This document shows, piece after piece, positions 1 to 6,836 of a stretch of 26,617 bases of DNA (its first letter is position 1; the number at the start of each line of letters is the position of its first letter). The notes under the pieces are model-generated. The model was given only the letters and a program-made list of their open reading frames with translations, was not told the origin of the DNA and made no database searches. The position numbers and the translations under genes are program-made. The stretch is from Anaerolineae bacterium (GTDB lineage: Bacteria > Chloroflexota > Anaerolineae > Aggregatilineales > Phototrophicaceae), in contig JANQRM010000588.1 of NCBI GenBank assembly GCA_028284565.1, positions 1 through 26,617 on the forward strand. The letters are read 5' to 3'.

Positions 1-433
1 AAGTGAGGCTCATAATACTTCCGCCATCGGTCATCAGGGGTTCCGCCCGTTTCGCCATCGCAATCTTGCTATACGCGCTGATTTCCATGGATTGCTTAAA
101 ACCGTCCCGCGAAATATCCACGAAGCGTCCATCCAAATCCTCACGTGCCGCAAATGCTACTGCATGAACGAGTGTATCCAATGAACCATAACGTTCACCA
201 AAGGCATCAAATACCCGATCCATGGCATCATCATCTGTGACATCACATTCCATCACAAAATCACTGCCGATTTCTTCCGCCAGGGGCTTCACTCGCCGTT
301 CCAGCTTATCCATTGCATAACTCAAGCCCACCGTCGCACCTTCCGATGCCAACGCCTGAGCAATCCCCCAAGCAATCGAATTCTTATTCGCCACCCCAAA
401 AATCAGGGCTTTTTTCCCATCTAATAAACCCAT
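1..433 (-). CDS. fabI: Enoyl-[acyl-carrier-protein] reductase (FabI), C-terminus beyond the window
   Basis: This reads leftward from an ATG at 433 and leaves the window after 144 codons. FabI reduces trans-2-enoyl-ACP with NAD(P)H in the last step of each cytoplasmic fatty-acid elongation cycle. The N-terminus ([16 protein letters not shown]) and the glycine-rich NAD-binding stretch [13 protein letters not shown] at residues 13-25 are typical of FabI rather than of classical short-chain dehydrogenases, which use TGxxxGxG. A CDVTDD segment near residue 64 fits the adenine-binding loop. The catalytic Tyr-x6-Lys region lies outside the window and cannot be checked. A strong AAGGAG ribosome-binding site lies just upstream of the ATG. 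The neighbouring gene at 752 is divergent, so the spacer 434-751 must carry both promoters. FabL- or FabV-type alternatives fit less well. Confidence 0.9.
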   Translation of the reverse strand, partial: MGLLDGKKALIFGVANKNSIAWGIAQALASEGATVGLSYAMDKLERRVKPLAEEIGSDFVMECDVTDDDAMDRVFDAFGERYGSLDTLVHAVAFAAREDLDGRFVDISRDGFKQSMEISAYSKIAMAKRAEPLMTDGGSIMSLT

Positions 434-751
434 TTCTTTCTCCTTCATGATGCGCCCTGTGCTGTTGTCAGGTTAGGGCAAAGTCGTTATAGTTAAATCT
501 GAGGTTTGATAAATTAACGGATAATCTAGAAGATAACTCAGTCCAAAAGAATCACAGAAAATCTGAAAGTTTAGGATCTGTAAACGCCTTCAGGAGATAG
601 AGCCTCCCTCCCTAAGAATTGGGGAGGGACTGAGGGAGGGGATACCATCCTAGTATTCAATCTCAGGCGATTATCGCATAGTTTATCAATAGCCAACACC
701 TAATGTAACACGTCCATATTCGTTCCGCTACGCCAGAGGATAGCTCACCCC
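434..751. other. Divergent intergenic spacer, fabI / D-2-hydroxyacid dehydrogenase
   Basis: This 318-bp non-coding spacer lies between divergent genes. Apart from the C/G-rich hairpin repeat at 602-644 I see no gene or RNA in it. No convincing -35/-10 pair could be assigned by eye for either flanking gene. Confidence 0.6.
602..644. repeat. C/G-rich hairpin repeat, copy A
   Basis: A run of CCTCCC units is followed by GGGGAGGG and GAGGGAGGGG, so several CCCTCCC/GGGAGGG stems are possible. It aligns closely with 5035-5075: both start GCCTCCCTCC, share TGGGGAGGG in the middle and end GGGGATA. A weaker inverted relative lies at 11965-11985. This suggests a short dispersed intergenic repeat of unknown function. 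Confidence 0.7.
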
Positions 752-1771
752 ATGACAGAAACCGATGATCGCATCAATGTCTTAGTAGCGATTGATTTCT
801 CCGACGACATTCTGCAACAACTCCAAGATGTCTCCAACAAGCTTAATATCCAGCAAAAATATCCCGACATTGAAGATGATGATTACCAAGACATCGAGAT
901 ACTCTATACGGTCCGCCACTTTCCCACACCCGAACAAGCTCCACGCCTGCGTTGGATACAACTCAATTATGCGGGCATGGAAACAATCTTGGATCGCCAG
1001 ATTGTCCAAGCAGAAGATGTGACCGTCACCTCTGCCAGTGGCATTCACGTCACACAGATGGCACATTTTTGCCTGATGATGATGATGGCATTCAATTACA
1101 ACCTGCCAACGATGTTAGAGCATCAAAAACGGGGCGAATGGGCGAGCAATCGTTTTCAACTATTCAACCCAGTCGATATGGCACAGCAAACCGTCGGTAT
1201 CGTCGGCTACGGAAGCATCGGACGCGAATTAGCTCGCCTCGCGGATAGCATGGGCATGACTGTCCTCGCCAGCAAGCGCGATGTCAAATCCCCCGAAGAC
1301 ACCGAGACCTACACCCCAAACGGCACTGGCGACCCCACAGGCGACATTCCAGAGCGCATCTATCCGGGACAAGCCATCGCATCTATGGCGAAAGATTGTG
1401 ATTATCTCGTCGCGACCGCCCCCTTAACCGACGCAACCAAACACCTGATAGATGAACACGTCTTCGAGGCGATGAAACCCACCAGCATCCTCATCAATGT
1501 CTCACGCGGTGGCTTGGTGGATGAACCCGCCCTTATCAATGCCCTAGCGGCAGAGCAAATTGGTGGCGCGGCACTCGATGTCTTTGAAGAAGAACCCCTC
1601 CCATCCACTAGCCCCTTATGGAACTTCGATAACGTCATCATCAGCCCGCATGTCTCCGGCTTCGTCGGGGATTATCATCAAAAAGCCGCCGACTTGTTCG
1701 TCGAAAATCTCAAACGCTACCTCGACAACCAGCCCTTATTAAACGTCCTCAATCGAGAAACAGGCTATTAA
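752..1771 (+). CDS. D-2-hydroxyacid dehydrogenase, NAD(P)-binding
   Basis: This is a cytoplasmic oxidoreductase of the D-isomer-specific 2-hydroxyacid dehydrogenase family, which interconverts 2-oxoacids and D-2-hydroxyacids with NAD(P)H. The 339-residue length is normal. The Rossmann motif GYGSIG is at residues 152-157 within a VGIVGYGSIGRELA context. The catalytic Arg is in NVSRGGLVDE (R252), the Glu is in DVFEEEP (E281) and the His is in SPHVSG (H300). The N-terminal substrate half contains WIQLNYAGME (68-77). An insertion rich in Pro, Gly and acidic residues (about 178-206) interrupts the nucleotide domain, as in several glyoxylate/hydroxypyruvate-reductase-like members. An AGAGGA element precedes the ATG. 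The substrate cannot be assigned. It appears to be a single-gene unit, followed by a hairpin at 1813-1832. Confidence 0.92.
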   Translation: MTETDDRINVLVAIDFSDDILQQLQDVSNKLNIQQKYPDIEDDDYQDIEILYTVRHFPTPEQAPRLRWIQLNYAGMETILDRQIVQAEDVTVTSASGIHVTQMAHFCLMMMMAFNYNLPTMLEHQKRGEWASNRFQLFNPVDMAQQTVGIVGYGSIGRELARLADSMGMTVLASKRDVKSPEDTETYTPNGTGDPTGDIPERIYPGQAIASMAKDCDYLVATAPLTDATKHLIDEHVFEAMKPTSILINVSRGGLVDEPALINALAAEQIGGAALDVFEEEPLPSTSPLWNFDNVIISPHVSGFVGDYHQKAADLFVENLKRYLDNQPLLNVLNRETGY

Positions 1772-1812
1772 AATAGCGAATCGAATCCCAGAAATAACCA
1801 AAAAATTGTAGG

Positions 1813-1832
1813 GACAGCATTCTTGCTGTCCG
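1813..1832. repeat. Perfect hairpin GGACAGCA-TTCT-TGCTGTCC after the dehydrogenase gene
   Basis: This is an 8-bp perfect stem with a 4-nt loop, 41 bp past the stop codon. It is preceded by TTGTAGG, which resembles the start of the GTAGGGGC-type hairpins at 15250 and 20966. There is no T-tract, so it may be a small dispersed repeat that also acts as an mRNA 3' end rather than a classic intrinsic terminator. Confidence 0.5.
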
Positions 1833-1952
1833 AGATACGAATACTATAACATTCAAAAATCACAATTTGTAACTTTCGACAAATAATGAAAAATGATCTA
1901 ACAACAACTGAGCTAATCACTAAAAACTAACAACCAATCACGAGACCACACC

Positions 1953-2183
1953 ATGCAACCACTCGGACGCAAAGACTTTATAGAAGACGACGAATACTCC
2001 GATGACAAAGACCTGGACGAATTCGGCTACGAGTCCCCGCACGATGACGACTATCTCACCATAGGGTACCTAGGCGACAACCGCCCCCGCTTCTGGACAC
2101 CCAAACGCATCGGCATCCTCATCATCGTACTGATTCTAATCATCGCCTTGCTTCCGACTCTATGGCTTGCCAATCCGAACTAA
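1953..2183 (+). CDS. Small acidic single-pass membrane protein, unknown function
   Basis: This encodes 76 residues. The first 45 or so are strongly acidic, rich in Asp and Glu with scattered Tyr. A short basic stretch (TPKRIG, about 49-54) comes next, and then one hydrophobic helix of Ile, Leu and Val (about 53-71) near the C-terminus. The arrangement suggests a tail-anchored or single-pass protein with a negatively charged soluble segment, orientation not certain. I do not recognise a family. The Shine-Dalgarno sequence is weak. It has its own 180-bp upstream spacer and a 200-bp downstream spacer, so it is probably transcribed alone. The ATG-initiated frame, biased composition and clean helix argue for a real gene. 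Confidence 0.6.
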   Translation: MQPLGRKDFIEDDEYSDDKDLDEFGYESPHDDDYLTIGYLGDNRPRFWTPKRIGILIIVLILIIALLPTLWLANPN

Positions 2184-2385
2184 CAAATTAGGGCGTTCCA
2201 TCTTAGAACACGCTTGATGTGACCCAATTGCCTTTGATTTTCTCCTGCAAAATCACATGGATCATAAAATCTACAATTATGACAAAGGGAAGTACAGACT
2301 CATGACTTCTAGTACTGTTGACGAAAGTGGGCAGGTCATACAATGAAGATGAGCAGTCACATTCTGAGTCAAAGGAGGGCTGTCA

Positions 2386-2685
2386 ATGGAACGCAAAAGA
2401 TACAGAGAGGGTCATTTCACAGGAATCGGCATCGCGATTGGAATTCCGATTGGCATCGCACTCGGTATCTTAATGGATAACATTGCGCTAGGCGTGGCAA
2501 TTGGAGCTGGCATCGGGATACCTCTCGGCATTGCCTTAGAAAAGAAGAATAATCCCAATCCACTACTCCTAACCGAGACGGAAAGACGAGCCCGAGACCT
2601 GACCATCGCGCTAGCCTTGATTATTGGGGTGATCATACTCATCGCAGATATCGCATTGTTTATATTCATTAGTAACGCGCTCTGA
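2386..2685 (+). CDS. Glycine-zipper-type small membrane protein
   Basis: This encodes 99 residues with a strong Shine-Dalgarno (AAAGGAGGG) seven bases before the ATG. After a basic N-terminus (MERKRYREGH) come alternating Gly, Ile and Ala stretches (GIGIAIGIPIGIALGI, then a second similar stretch) covering about residues 12-51. These form GxxxG-like glycine zippers that pack transmembrane helices tightly. A charged linker (EKKNNPNP…TETERRARD) leads to a third hydrophobic helix (about 73-96). It is likely an integral membrane protein with three segments. Glycine-zipper proteins occur in envelope-stress and toxin-like contexts, but no specific role can be assigned. A good terminator follows at 2761-2785. 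Confidence 0.7.
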   Translation: MERKRYREGHFTGIGIAIGIPIGIALGILMDNIALGVAIGAGIGIPLGIALEKKNNPNPLLLTETERRARDLTIALALIIGVIILIADIALFIFISNAL

Positions 2686-2760
2686 AACATCCCAAGACCA
2701 TGCTGGTAGTTGCTTGCCAGAAAGAGATGGACACCCAATGCAGGAGGCTAGACAAAAAAG

Positions 2761-2785
2761 AACCGCCAAATGGGGCGGTTTTTTT
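2761..2785. terminator. Bidirectional intrinsic terminator between convergent genes
   Basis: The stem AACCGCC (2761-2767) pairs with GGCGGTT (2774-2780) around a 6-nt loop and is followed by a run of T. On the opposite strand the same stem is followed by TTCTTTTTT. It can therefore end both the glycine-zipper gene and the NTF2-like gene that converges from the right. Confidence 0.85.
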
Positions 2786-2811
2786 GATTCTCGGTTAATA
2801 GGCGACACAAC

Positions 2812-3189
2812 TCAAACTTCGATATTATACGACTCAACCACCTTAATCGATGTCCCCTTTGCGCTATCAAACTCATAGAAATCACAGAACGCATAGGTCT
2901 TCCCATTCGTCATCAGGATGTCGCCATTCACCGCCGCTTCATTGCCATGTGTGATAATCCGCTTAATCGTCACCCTTGCATTCGCAGAAAAGTCGATTTT
3001 CGTCAATGCAGAGGCAAATTCCGCTTTACCAGATATGACATTTGCACCCACAACCCGCCAGATAATGTCATCAGCCACACTCGCCCTAAGAAATTCGACA
3101 TCACCTTCCGCAAACGCCGTATTAAATTGCTTCAAAAACAGCTTCTTAGGGGAGTTGCAACAATCAACATCAACAGTGACCTTGACCAT
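2812..3189 (-). CDS. NTF2-like / SnoaL-like domain protein
   Basis: This encodes 125 residues, a typical single NTF2-like alpha+beta-barrel domain. After a short N-terminus, KQFNTAFAEGDVEFLRASVADDIIWRVVG (about 20-48) is the helix and first strand of the SnoaL/nuclear transport factor 2 fold. The conserved pattern is a small residue, acidic residues and then a W before the first strand. The later strands (RVTIKRIITHGNEAAVNGDI, then TYAFCDFYEF) match the usual 'environment' strands of polyketide-cyclase-like proteins. The family includes isomerases, cyclases and non-catalytic binding domains, so the substrate cannot be predicted. GAGG lies four bases before the ATG. It follows the oxygenase gene on the same strand after 145 bp, but an inverted repeat between them may separate the transcripts. 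Confidence 0.75.
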   Translation of the reverse strand: MVKVTVDVDCCNSPKKLFLKQFNTAFAEGDVEFLRASVADDIIWRVVGANVISGKAEFASALTKIDFSANARVTIKRIITHGNEAAVNGDILMTNGKTYAFCDFYEFDSAKGTSIKVVESYNIEV

Positions 3190-3270
3190 ACCGCCTCTAA
3201 TATAGGCTCTATTTTCAATTCACTATACAACAGAATAGTACGATTATACTGCTTTTGGACACTGAATTGT

Positions 3271-3311
3271 AGTTTCGCAATTTTACCTATTTGAGCGGTT
3301 TTGGCGAAACT
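3271..3311. other. Inverted repeat AGTTTCGC…GCGAAACT between oxygenase and NTF2-like genes
   Basis: A perfect 8-bp inverted repeat with a 25-nt spacer lies just after the stop of the oxygenase gene and upstream of the NTF2-like gene (both minus strand). It could be a weak terminator or an operator. No T-tract follows on the transcribed strand. Confidence 0.3.
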
Positions 3312-3334
3312 GCAGATAGTTGAGAAAGATGCGT

Positions 3335-4390
3335 CTATTCCACTTGGCTATCATAGACGACAGGATGAATAGGGCTCTCAGCCAAATCACCCGATTTGCC
3401 GCCAAAGCCTAATTCAAGCGCCCGTTGCTGATAAATGTTATTGGGTTTCGGCAAGGACGTACCGTCAGGATAGTAGACTATCGTCATGACCTCACGAGGG
3501 CGGGTACTGGTATTGGGTGGTGCTCCATGCAAGACCCATCCATGGTGGAAGGTCGCATCGCCCGCCTCCATATCGACGCTAGGGGCTAAAGTAAAACCAC
3601 GTTCCTCGATGAACTGCGAAAAATACTCCTCGGCAGCATCAGAAATGGGTTGATACCCCAAATCACCCTCGGTATGCGAGCCGGAAGCAAAAGATAGAGT
3701 TCCCATTTGCGCGGTCACATCCACAATCGGCATCCACAACGTTACCACTTCGTCTGTGTCTAGTGGGAAATAAAGCCTATCCTGATGCCACTGCGTTTTG
3801 CCACCACCAGGTTCTTTATAGAACGCCTCGTCGAGATAGATACGAACACGTTCGACTTGCATCAGGTCTGCTGCGATTTTTGCAAACCGACGTGCCAGCA
3901 CAAAGCGGCGCGCTGCCTCCTCTCGTACTCGTAAATTCACAATAAGCAGAAATGCCTGCAAATCGCGGTCCGCAATAGCACGATTCTCCGGGTTGTAACG
4001 CTCAACAGCAGCCCGAATCACCGGGCGATAAGCGGAGATTTCTTCTGGCGACAATACGCCAGGCAGCAAAATATGACCATCTCGCTGATACTGCTCAACA
4101 TGTCTCGTTGTGAGCGGGTATGAATCAAATAATGGCGGTAGGTCTTCGACCGATGGACTGATGCGTCCTGCAGAAAGCCATTCCCGCCAGAGACCATGAT
4201 AATCCCAATTTCTGATTGCCACTCGCAAATCACTCTCTGAAAAATCGTAGCCGCTATCAGCAGCAATTTGGAGGCGACCCTCTAAATCTGTGGCACGGCA
4301 CTGGTGAGCCAATTTGGAATCGTTCTGGAGCAACTGCAAGAACTCAATTGCATGACCCGTTTTTTGAAAATACACATCGTCTGATGACAT
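3335..4390 (-). CDS. Nif11-like N-terminal domain fused to phytanoyl-CoA dioxygenase (PhyH)-type Fe(II)/2-oxoglutarate oxygenase
   Basis: This encodes 351 residues with two parts. Residues about 8-72 have the Nif11 pattern: a helix AIEFLQLLQNDSKLAHQ, then LEGRLQIAADSGYDFSESDLR, matching the 'iA.eaGy.Fs..dL' signature of Nif11 / nitrogen-fixation-linked leader domains. Residues about 95-325 are a PhyH oxygenase. The iron-binding motif is WHQD (H202, D204), the distal His is in WVLHGAPPN (H288), and arginines at 297 and 299 are placed to bind 2-oxoglutarate. PhyH enzymes hydroxylate small molecules or peptidyl substrates in the cytoplasm. Nif11 domains are best known as leader peptides of ribosomal natural products and as small cyanobacterial proteins. 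No RiPP maturase is nearby. The domain may bind a partner or substrate, which is inference. AGAAGGGA lies upstream of the ATG. The oxygenase call is firm and the Nif11 call is fairly firm. Confidence 0.88.
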   Translation of the reverse strand: MSSDDVYFQKTGHAIEFLQLLQNDSKLAHQCRATDLEGRLQIAADSGYDFSESDLRVAIRNWDYHGLWREWLSAGRISPSVEDLPPLFDSYPLTTRHVEQYQRDGHILLPGVLSPEEISAYRPVIRAAVERYNPENRAIADRDLQAFLLIVNLRVREEAARRFVLARRFAKIAADLMQVERVRIYLDEAFYKEPGGGKTQWHQDRLYFPLDTDEVVTLWMPIVDVTAQMGTLSFASGSHTEGDLGYQPISDAAEEYFSQFIEERGFTLAPSVDMEAGDATFHHGWVLHGAPPNTSTRPREVMTIVYYPDGTSLPKPNNIYQQRALELGFGGKSGDLAESPIHPVVYDSQVE

Positions 4391-4445
4391 TTGAAGTTTA
4401 GGTCCCTTCTTTGCTACAAACTAGCAAATGTCTCATGCGCCTTGC

Positions 4446-4907
4446 TTATTCAATCCAGTCTGGATTATCGCCATTTTTCGTAAATTGTGCAAATGACCAT
4501 TGGCGCGTTAAATGGGTGTTGCTCAAAATTCTGAGGACCGCACCTTTCAGCAAGCCATCATCGCCTTTTAGCCACTTGCGTCTCCTCAACTGAATCACAG
4601 CATCCCTAGCTTTTTTGTTTGACAAACTCGCCACATTCATCACCAGCTGTCGTTTCAAGGTTTCGGTTTCTCGTCATTGAAAACGATATTCATTCAGGCG
4701 GTCAAGCAAGACAACCGTGGCAAATACACTCAGTATCTCTGTGAAGGCATTCGTCGCGTACCCATCATCATGAGCAAAAATTAGTGAGCCAATCCAATTA
4801 GAAAGACAGGCAAGACAATGCCTAGCTGATAAATCAACTAGTACTCTTTTTGATTCTTGAGAATAGTTTTTAAGCGTTGGGAAAAGGTGTTCGTCGCCAT
4901 GAATCAA
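4446..4907 (-). pseudogene. Decayed membrane-anchored pentapeptide-type protein with an in-frame TGA
   Basis: Two minus-strand open stretches (4907 to 4674 and 4658 to 4446) lie in the same frame, separated by one TGA at 4674-4676. Read through, the sequence runs …TEILSVFATVVLLDRLNE-YRFQ-stop-RETETLKRQL…RDAVIQLRRRKWL…LLKGAVL. That order is typical of the N-terminus of Chloroflexota pentapeptide-repeat proteins: a hydrophobic 'TE.ls..vTvl.iDrLNE' segment, a basic linker, then 'A...LR..GWL.dgsL.GA.L'. The TGA is explained by one C-to-T change of a CGA codon. The pentapeptide repeats themselves are missing after the first 'LKGAVL', and the upstream first membrane helix is poorly kept. I read it as a truncated, dead gene. 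A functional short protein or a recoded stop is less likely. Confidence 0.6.
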
Positions 4908-5034
4908 TCCTTCCTTGCTATAGTCTTAAACTAATCTAATCATAGTGAATTGCATACACCACTTTTATTCTGCGTCAGAAGCCTGCATTTTGAGTAAATT
5001 GAATTGATTTCTTGCAAGCAGCCCGTTAGTGGTT

Positions 5035-5075
5035 GCCTCCCTCCTTACGAAGTGGGGAGGGCTGGGGTGGGGATA
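5035..5075. repeat. C/G-rich hairpin repeat, copy B
   Basis: GCCTCCCTCC, a short A/T-containing bridge, then TGGGGAGGG and GGGGTGGGGATA. This closely matches copy A at 602-644 in the same orientation, including the terminal GGATA. It lies 26 bp before the first 93-bp direct repeat. Confidence 0.7.
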
Positions 5076-5100
5076 ATATATGGAGAAGGCTTTACCTTCA

Positions 5101-5193
5101 ACTTTCACACCATCCACTTAATTTCAAAACGAATTTCTGCGTTAAAATGGTGTATATATTTATGGTATCCTGCAACTACCGTGAATCCTGACC
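5101..5193 (+). repeat. 93-bp direct repeat, copy 1 (promoter-like region plus start codon)
   Basis: The first 56 bases (5101-5156) are identical to 6837-6892. Then 14 bases diverge (5157-5170), and 5171-5193 match 6907-6929 except one base that turns GTG into ATG. The alignment needs no gap. Within it, ACACCAT (5107-5113) and ATGGTGT (5147-5153) form an inverted repeat followed by a TATATA box, which looks like an operator/promoter. The last conserved bases encode V/M-N-P-D. Confidence 0.9.
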
Positions 5194-5294
5194 CTATTGC
5201 TCGCAAATCTGAACTAGCATATTTAGGTGCTCCGTCCGAGAATCCCCATTCTGTGACCTATGGCAAAATCACCTTTGCGGAGTGCGAGAGGTAA
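5181..5294 (+). pseudogene. Short open frame starting inside direct repeat copy 1, probable gene remnant
   Basis: From a GTG at 5181 the frame encodes 37 residues (VNPDPIARKSELAYLG… ending FAECER) and stops at 5292-5294, one base before the stop of the convergent minus-strand gene. In the other repeat copy the start is ATG but the frame closes after seven codons (MNPDRIV). The kept start and upstream region suggest a small gene or the 5' end of a larger gene that was copied and then eroded. No Shine-Dalgarno is obvious. I do not recognise the peptide. Confidence 0.3.
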
Positions 5295-5681
5295 TCAATC
5301 ATCACGTAACCACAAAATACCTTGTTCCTCGTCTTGTGGTGATACAAAACGAACAGTGAAAAATGTAAAGGTTCTTAGAAGTGCCTCTGCCATATTCGAC
5401 ATAACACTATTGTTGTGGATTAGAAGAACCCGAATAACACGTTTTCTACCAAGTTTAGTGACGATCGAAGCGAATCTTCGGATATTAGAGCCAAGCGCAG
5501 GAAAACCTGAATTTGAGATGTCAATAATGATTAAAAAAGGAACTTGCTCATCAAGGGATGCTAGAACTTGATGGAGTGATTCAAAAAAGGCATCCATGCC
5601 TTGTCGACCGACTTCATGCAACGTCCATTTATGGATGTTATCAATCGGAGCATAATCAAAATAAGAGTTATTAGGACTCAT
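5295..5681 (-). CDS. STAS/SpoIIAA-like fold protein, unknown role
   Basis: This encodes 128 residues from the ATG at 5681, which is placed five bases after AGGAG. An ATG three bases further upstream (5684) is only two bases from it. The pattern is strand-helix-strand. VPFLIIIDISNSGF (48-61) ends in an acidic residue, as in the STAS core strand, and is followed by the helix NIRRFASIVTKLGRK. Next come the strand VIRVLLIHN (83-91), the helix NMAEALLRTF, and a C-terminal FVSPQDEEQGILWL that matches the '.d.eeAl.WL' tail of SpoIIAA-like/STAS proteins. Such domains bind partner proteins or lipids, often in stress or anti-sigma networks. No kinase or sigma partner is adjacent. Its stop codon abuts the end of the convergent remnant at 5294. 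The fold assignment is by pattern only. Confidence 0.6.
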   Translation of the reverse strand: MSPNNSYFDYAPIDNIHKWTLHEVGRQGMDAFFESLHQVLASLDEQVPFLIIIDISNSGFPALGSNIRRFASIVTKLGRKRVIRVLLIHNNSVMSNMAEALLRTFTFFTVRFVSPQDEEQGILWLRDD

Positions 5682-5807
5682 CATAACTCCTGTGCAAATT
5701 ACTAGGCAAGATGCACATTTATTTTCAGTATATCATAGTTTGTTCCAGAACCTCATTGCTACCATGCACAATGACAAATATGAAAAAGCGACGAATGATT
5801 GTCTCGT

Positions 5808-5836
5808 TTGAGTTTATCATCGATTCTTGGTATGCT
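5808..5836 (+). promoter_or_regulatory. Possible sigma70-type promoter for the secreted protein gene
   Basis: TTGAGT at 5808-5813 and TATGCT at 5831-5836 are separated by 17 bases, each matching four of six consensus positions. The predicted start of transcription is about 30 bases before the ATG at 5873. An alternative -10 is GATAAT at 5837-5842. Confidence 0.4.
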
Positions 5837-5872
5837 GATAATACGTGAAAGTATTTCGCTGGAAGTTGTCTT

Positions 5873-6760
5873 ATGTCAAGAACTCTGTCATTTCGATTAT
5901 GTATCTTTGTCCTACTCTTGTTGGTTCTTCCCTTAGCAATTGCCGCCGAAATCAGCCCAAACATCGAATTCAGAACTTACCCAATTGGTACTGGACCCGA
6001 TGCCTTTGACCAACCAGGTGTTGATTTTCAACTGATTCAAGGTAACTGGCAAGTCGGAAGTGGGGGGGTATTTGGTGCAGATACACCCGGAATACACACA
6101 CTACAAATCGTATTTGACGATCCGCAGACTCAACTCAATTATGATTGGGCATCAGGAGCAGGTGCGCCCGATGTTCCCATAATGGAATTTTTCCACTGTG
6201 GCATCCGCATCCATACTCAACAAAGTGTCATGGCGAATCCACCTGTCCCATTTGATCGGGTTCGTATCACGATGACGTTGATAGGTCCGCAAACGCTTGG
6301 CTACAACGAACTAGGCTCAACCGAGACTGCAGGTCCAGTACCCTGCCCTGTTGGAGAAGACCTCACATCATCAGGTCCTATCATCGACCTCGCTACGATA
6401 CCACCTGATGACCGCCTCAACTATGGGCAAGGGGATAGTTCATTTGGTATCGCTTATGCACAGCCCGATAATGGCATCACGATCTATGGTATCAATCCAG
6501 ACAGCACAGGGTATCTCGCTACGAATGTCCCACCAGAAGACTTGCCCACCTGCGACCCGGGACCCCGCGAGAACCAACTTCTCGCCAGAAGTGCTGATGG
6601 CAAATACACCATCTGGTTATTGACCACTTGCGAATATCAAGTCAACATGGGCCCCGATGGGGAAGGCAAAGTTCATGTGATAACATGGCATGGCATCCCT
6701 CCCATCAAAGAGAGCATCAAATTTGAGGACTTTAATGTCTTCGATATACTAGATGGCTAA
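5873..6760 (+). CDS. Secreted protein of unknown function with Sec signal peptide
   Basis: This encodes 295 residues. A basic N-terminus (MSRTLSFR) and hydrophobic core (about 9-22) end in LAIAAE, giving a Sec signal peptide cleaved near residue 24 or 25. There is no lipobox, so the product is exported rather than lipid-anchored. The mature part is rich in Pro, Gly, Thr and Asp with few helices predicted by eye, has five cysteines (about one disulfide pair each side of the middle), and looks like a beta-rich extracellular protein. I do not recognise a family. The best Shine-Dalgarno is GGAAG seven bases before the ATG. A strong terminator follows, so it is a single-gene unit. It lies between the two 93-bp direct repeats, together with the STAS-like gene, and may have arrived with them. 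Confidence 0.75.
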   Translation: MSRTLSFRLCIFVLLLLVLPLAIAAEISPNIEFRTYPIGTGPDAFDQPGVDFQLIQGNWQVGSGGVFGADTPGIHTLQIVFDDPQTQLNYDWASGAGAPDVPIMEFFHCGIRIHTQQSVMANPPVPFDRVRITMTLIGPQTLGYNELGSTETAGPVPCPVGEDLTSSGPIIDLATIPPDDRLNYGQGDSSFGIAYAQPDNGITIYGINPDSTGYLATNVPPEDLPTCDPGPRENQLLARSADGKYTIWLLTTCEYQVNMGPDGEGKVHVITWHGIPPIKESIKFEDFNVFDILDG

Positions 6761-6780
6761 CCCACACACTCTAAAAAGAT

Positions 6781-6809
6781 AACGGTGGACAAACATGTCC
6801 GCCGTTTTT
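6781..6809 (+). terminator. Intrinsic terminator of the secreted protein gene
   Basis: An 11-bp stem, AACGGTGGACA (6781-6791) with TGTCCGCCGTT (6796-6806), has one G-U pair and a 4-nt loop. It is followed by five T. It lies 20 bases after the stop codon. Confidence 0.9.
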
Positions 6810-6836
6810 GATGTTCACATATCACTCATCTCTCGC

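Noticed and set aside
1778..1792. tRNA T-loop-like sequence (CGAATCGAATCCC)
   Set aside because: No matching stem, acceptor end or anticodon arm is present on either side.
3335..4390. A RiPP biosynthetic cluster around the Nif11-like domain
   Set aside because: No precursor with a Gly-Gly-type cleavage site, no LanM, radical SAM or cyclodehydratase gene and no peptidase-transporter is in the window. Only the fusion protein itself is supported.
5260..5571. 103-residue plus-strand frame
   Set aside because: It is antisense to the STAS-like gene, which has an AGGAG site and a coherent fold pattern.
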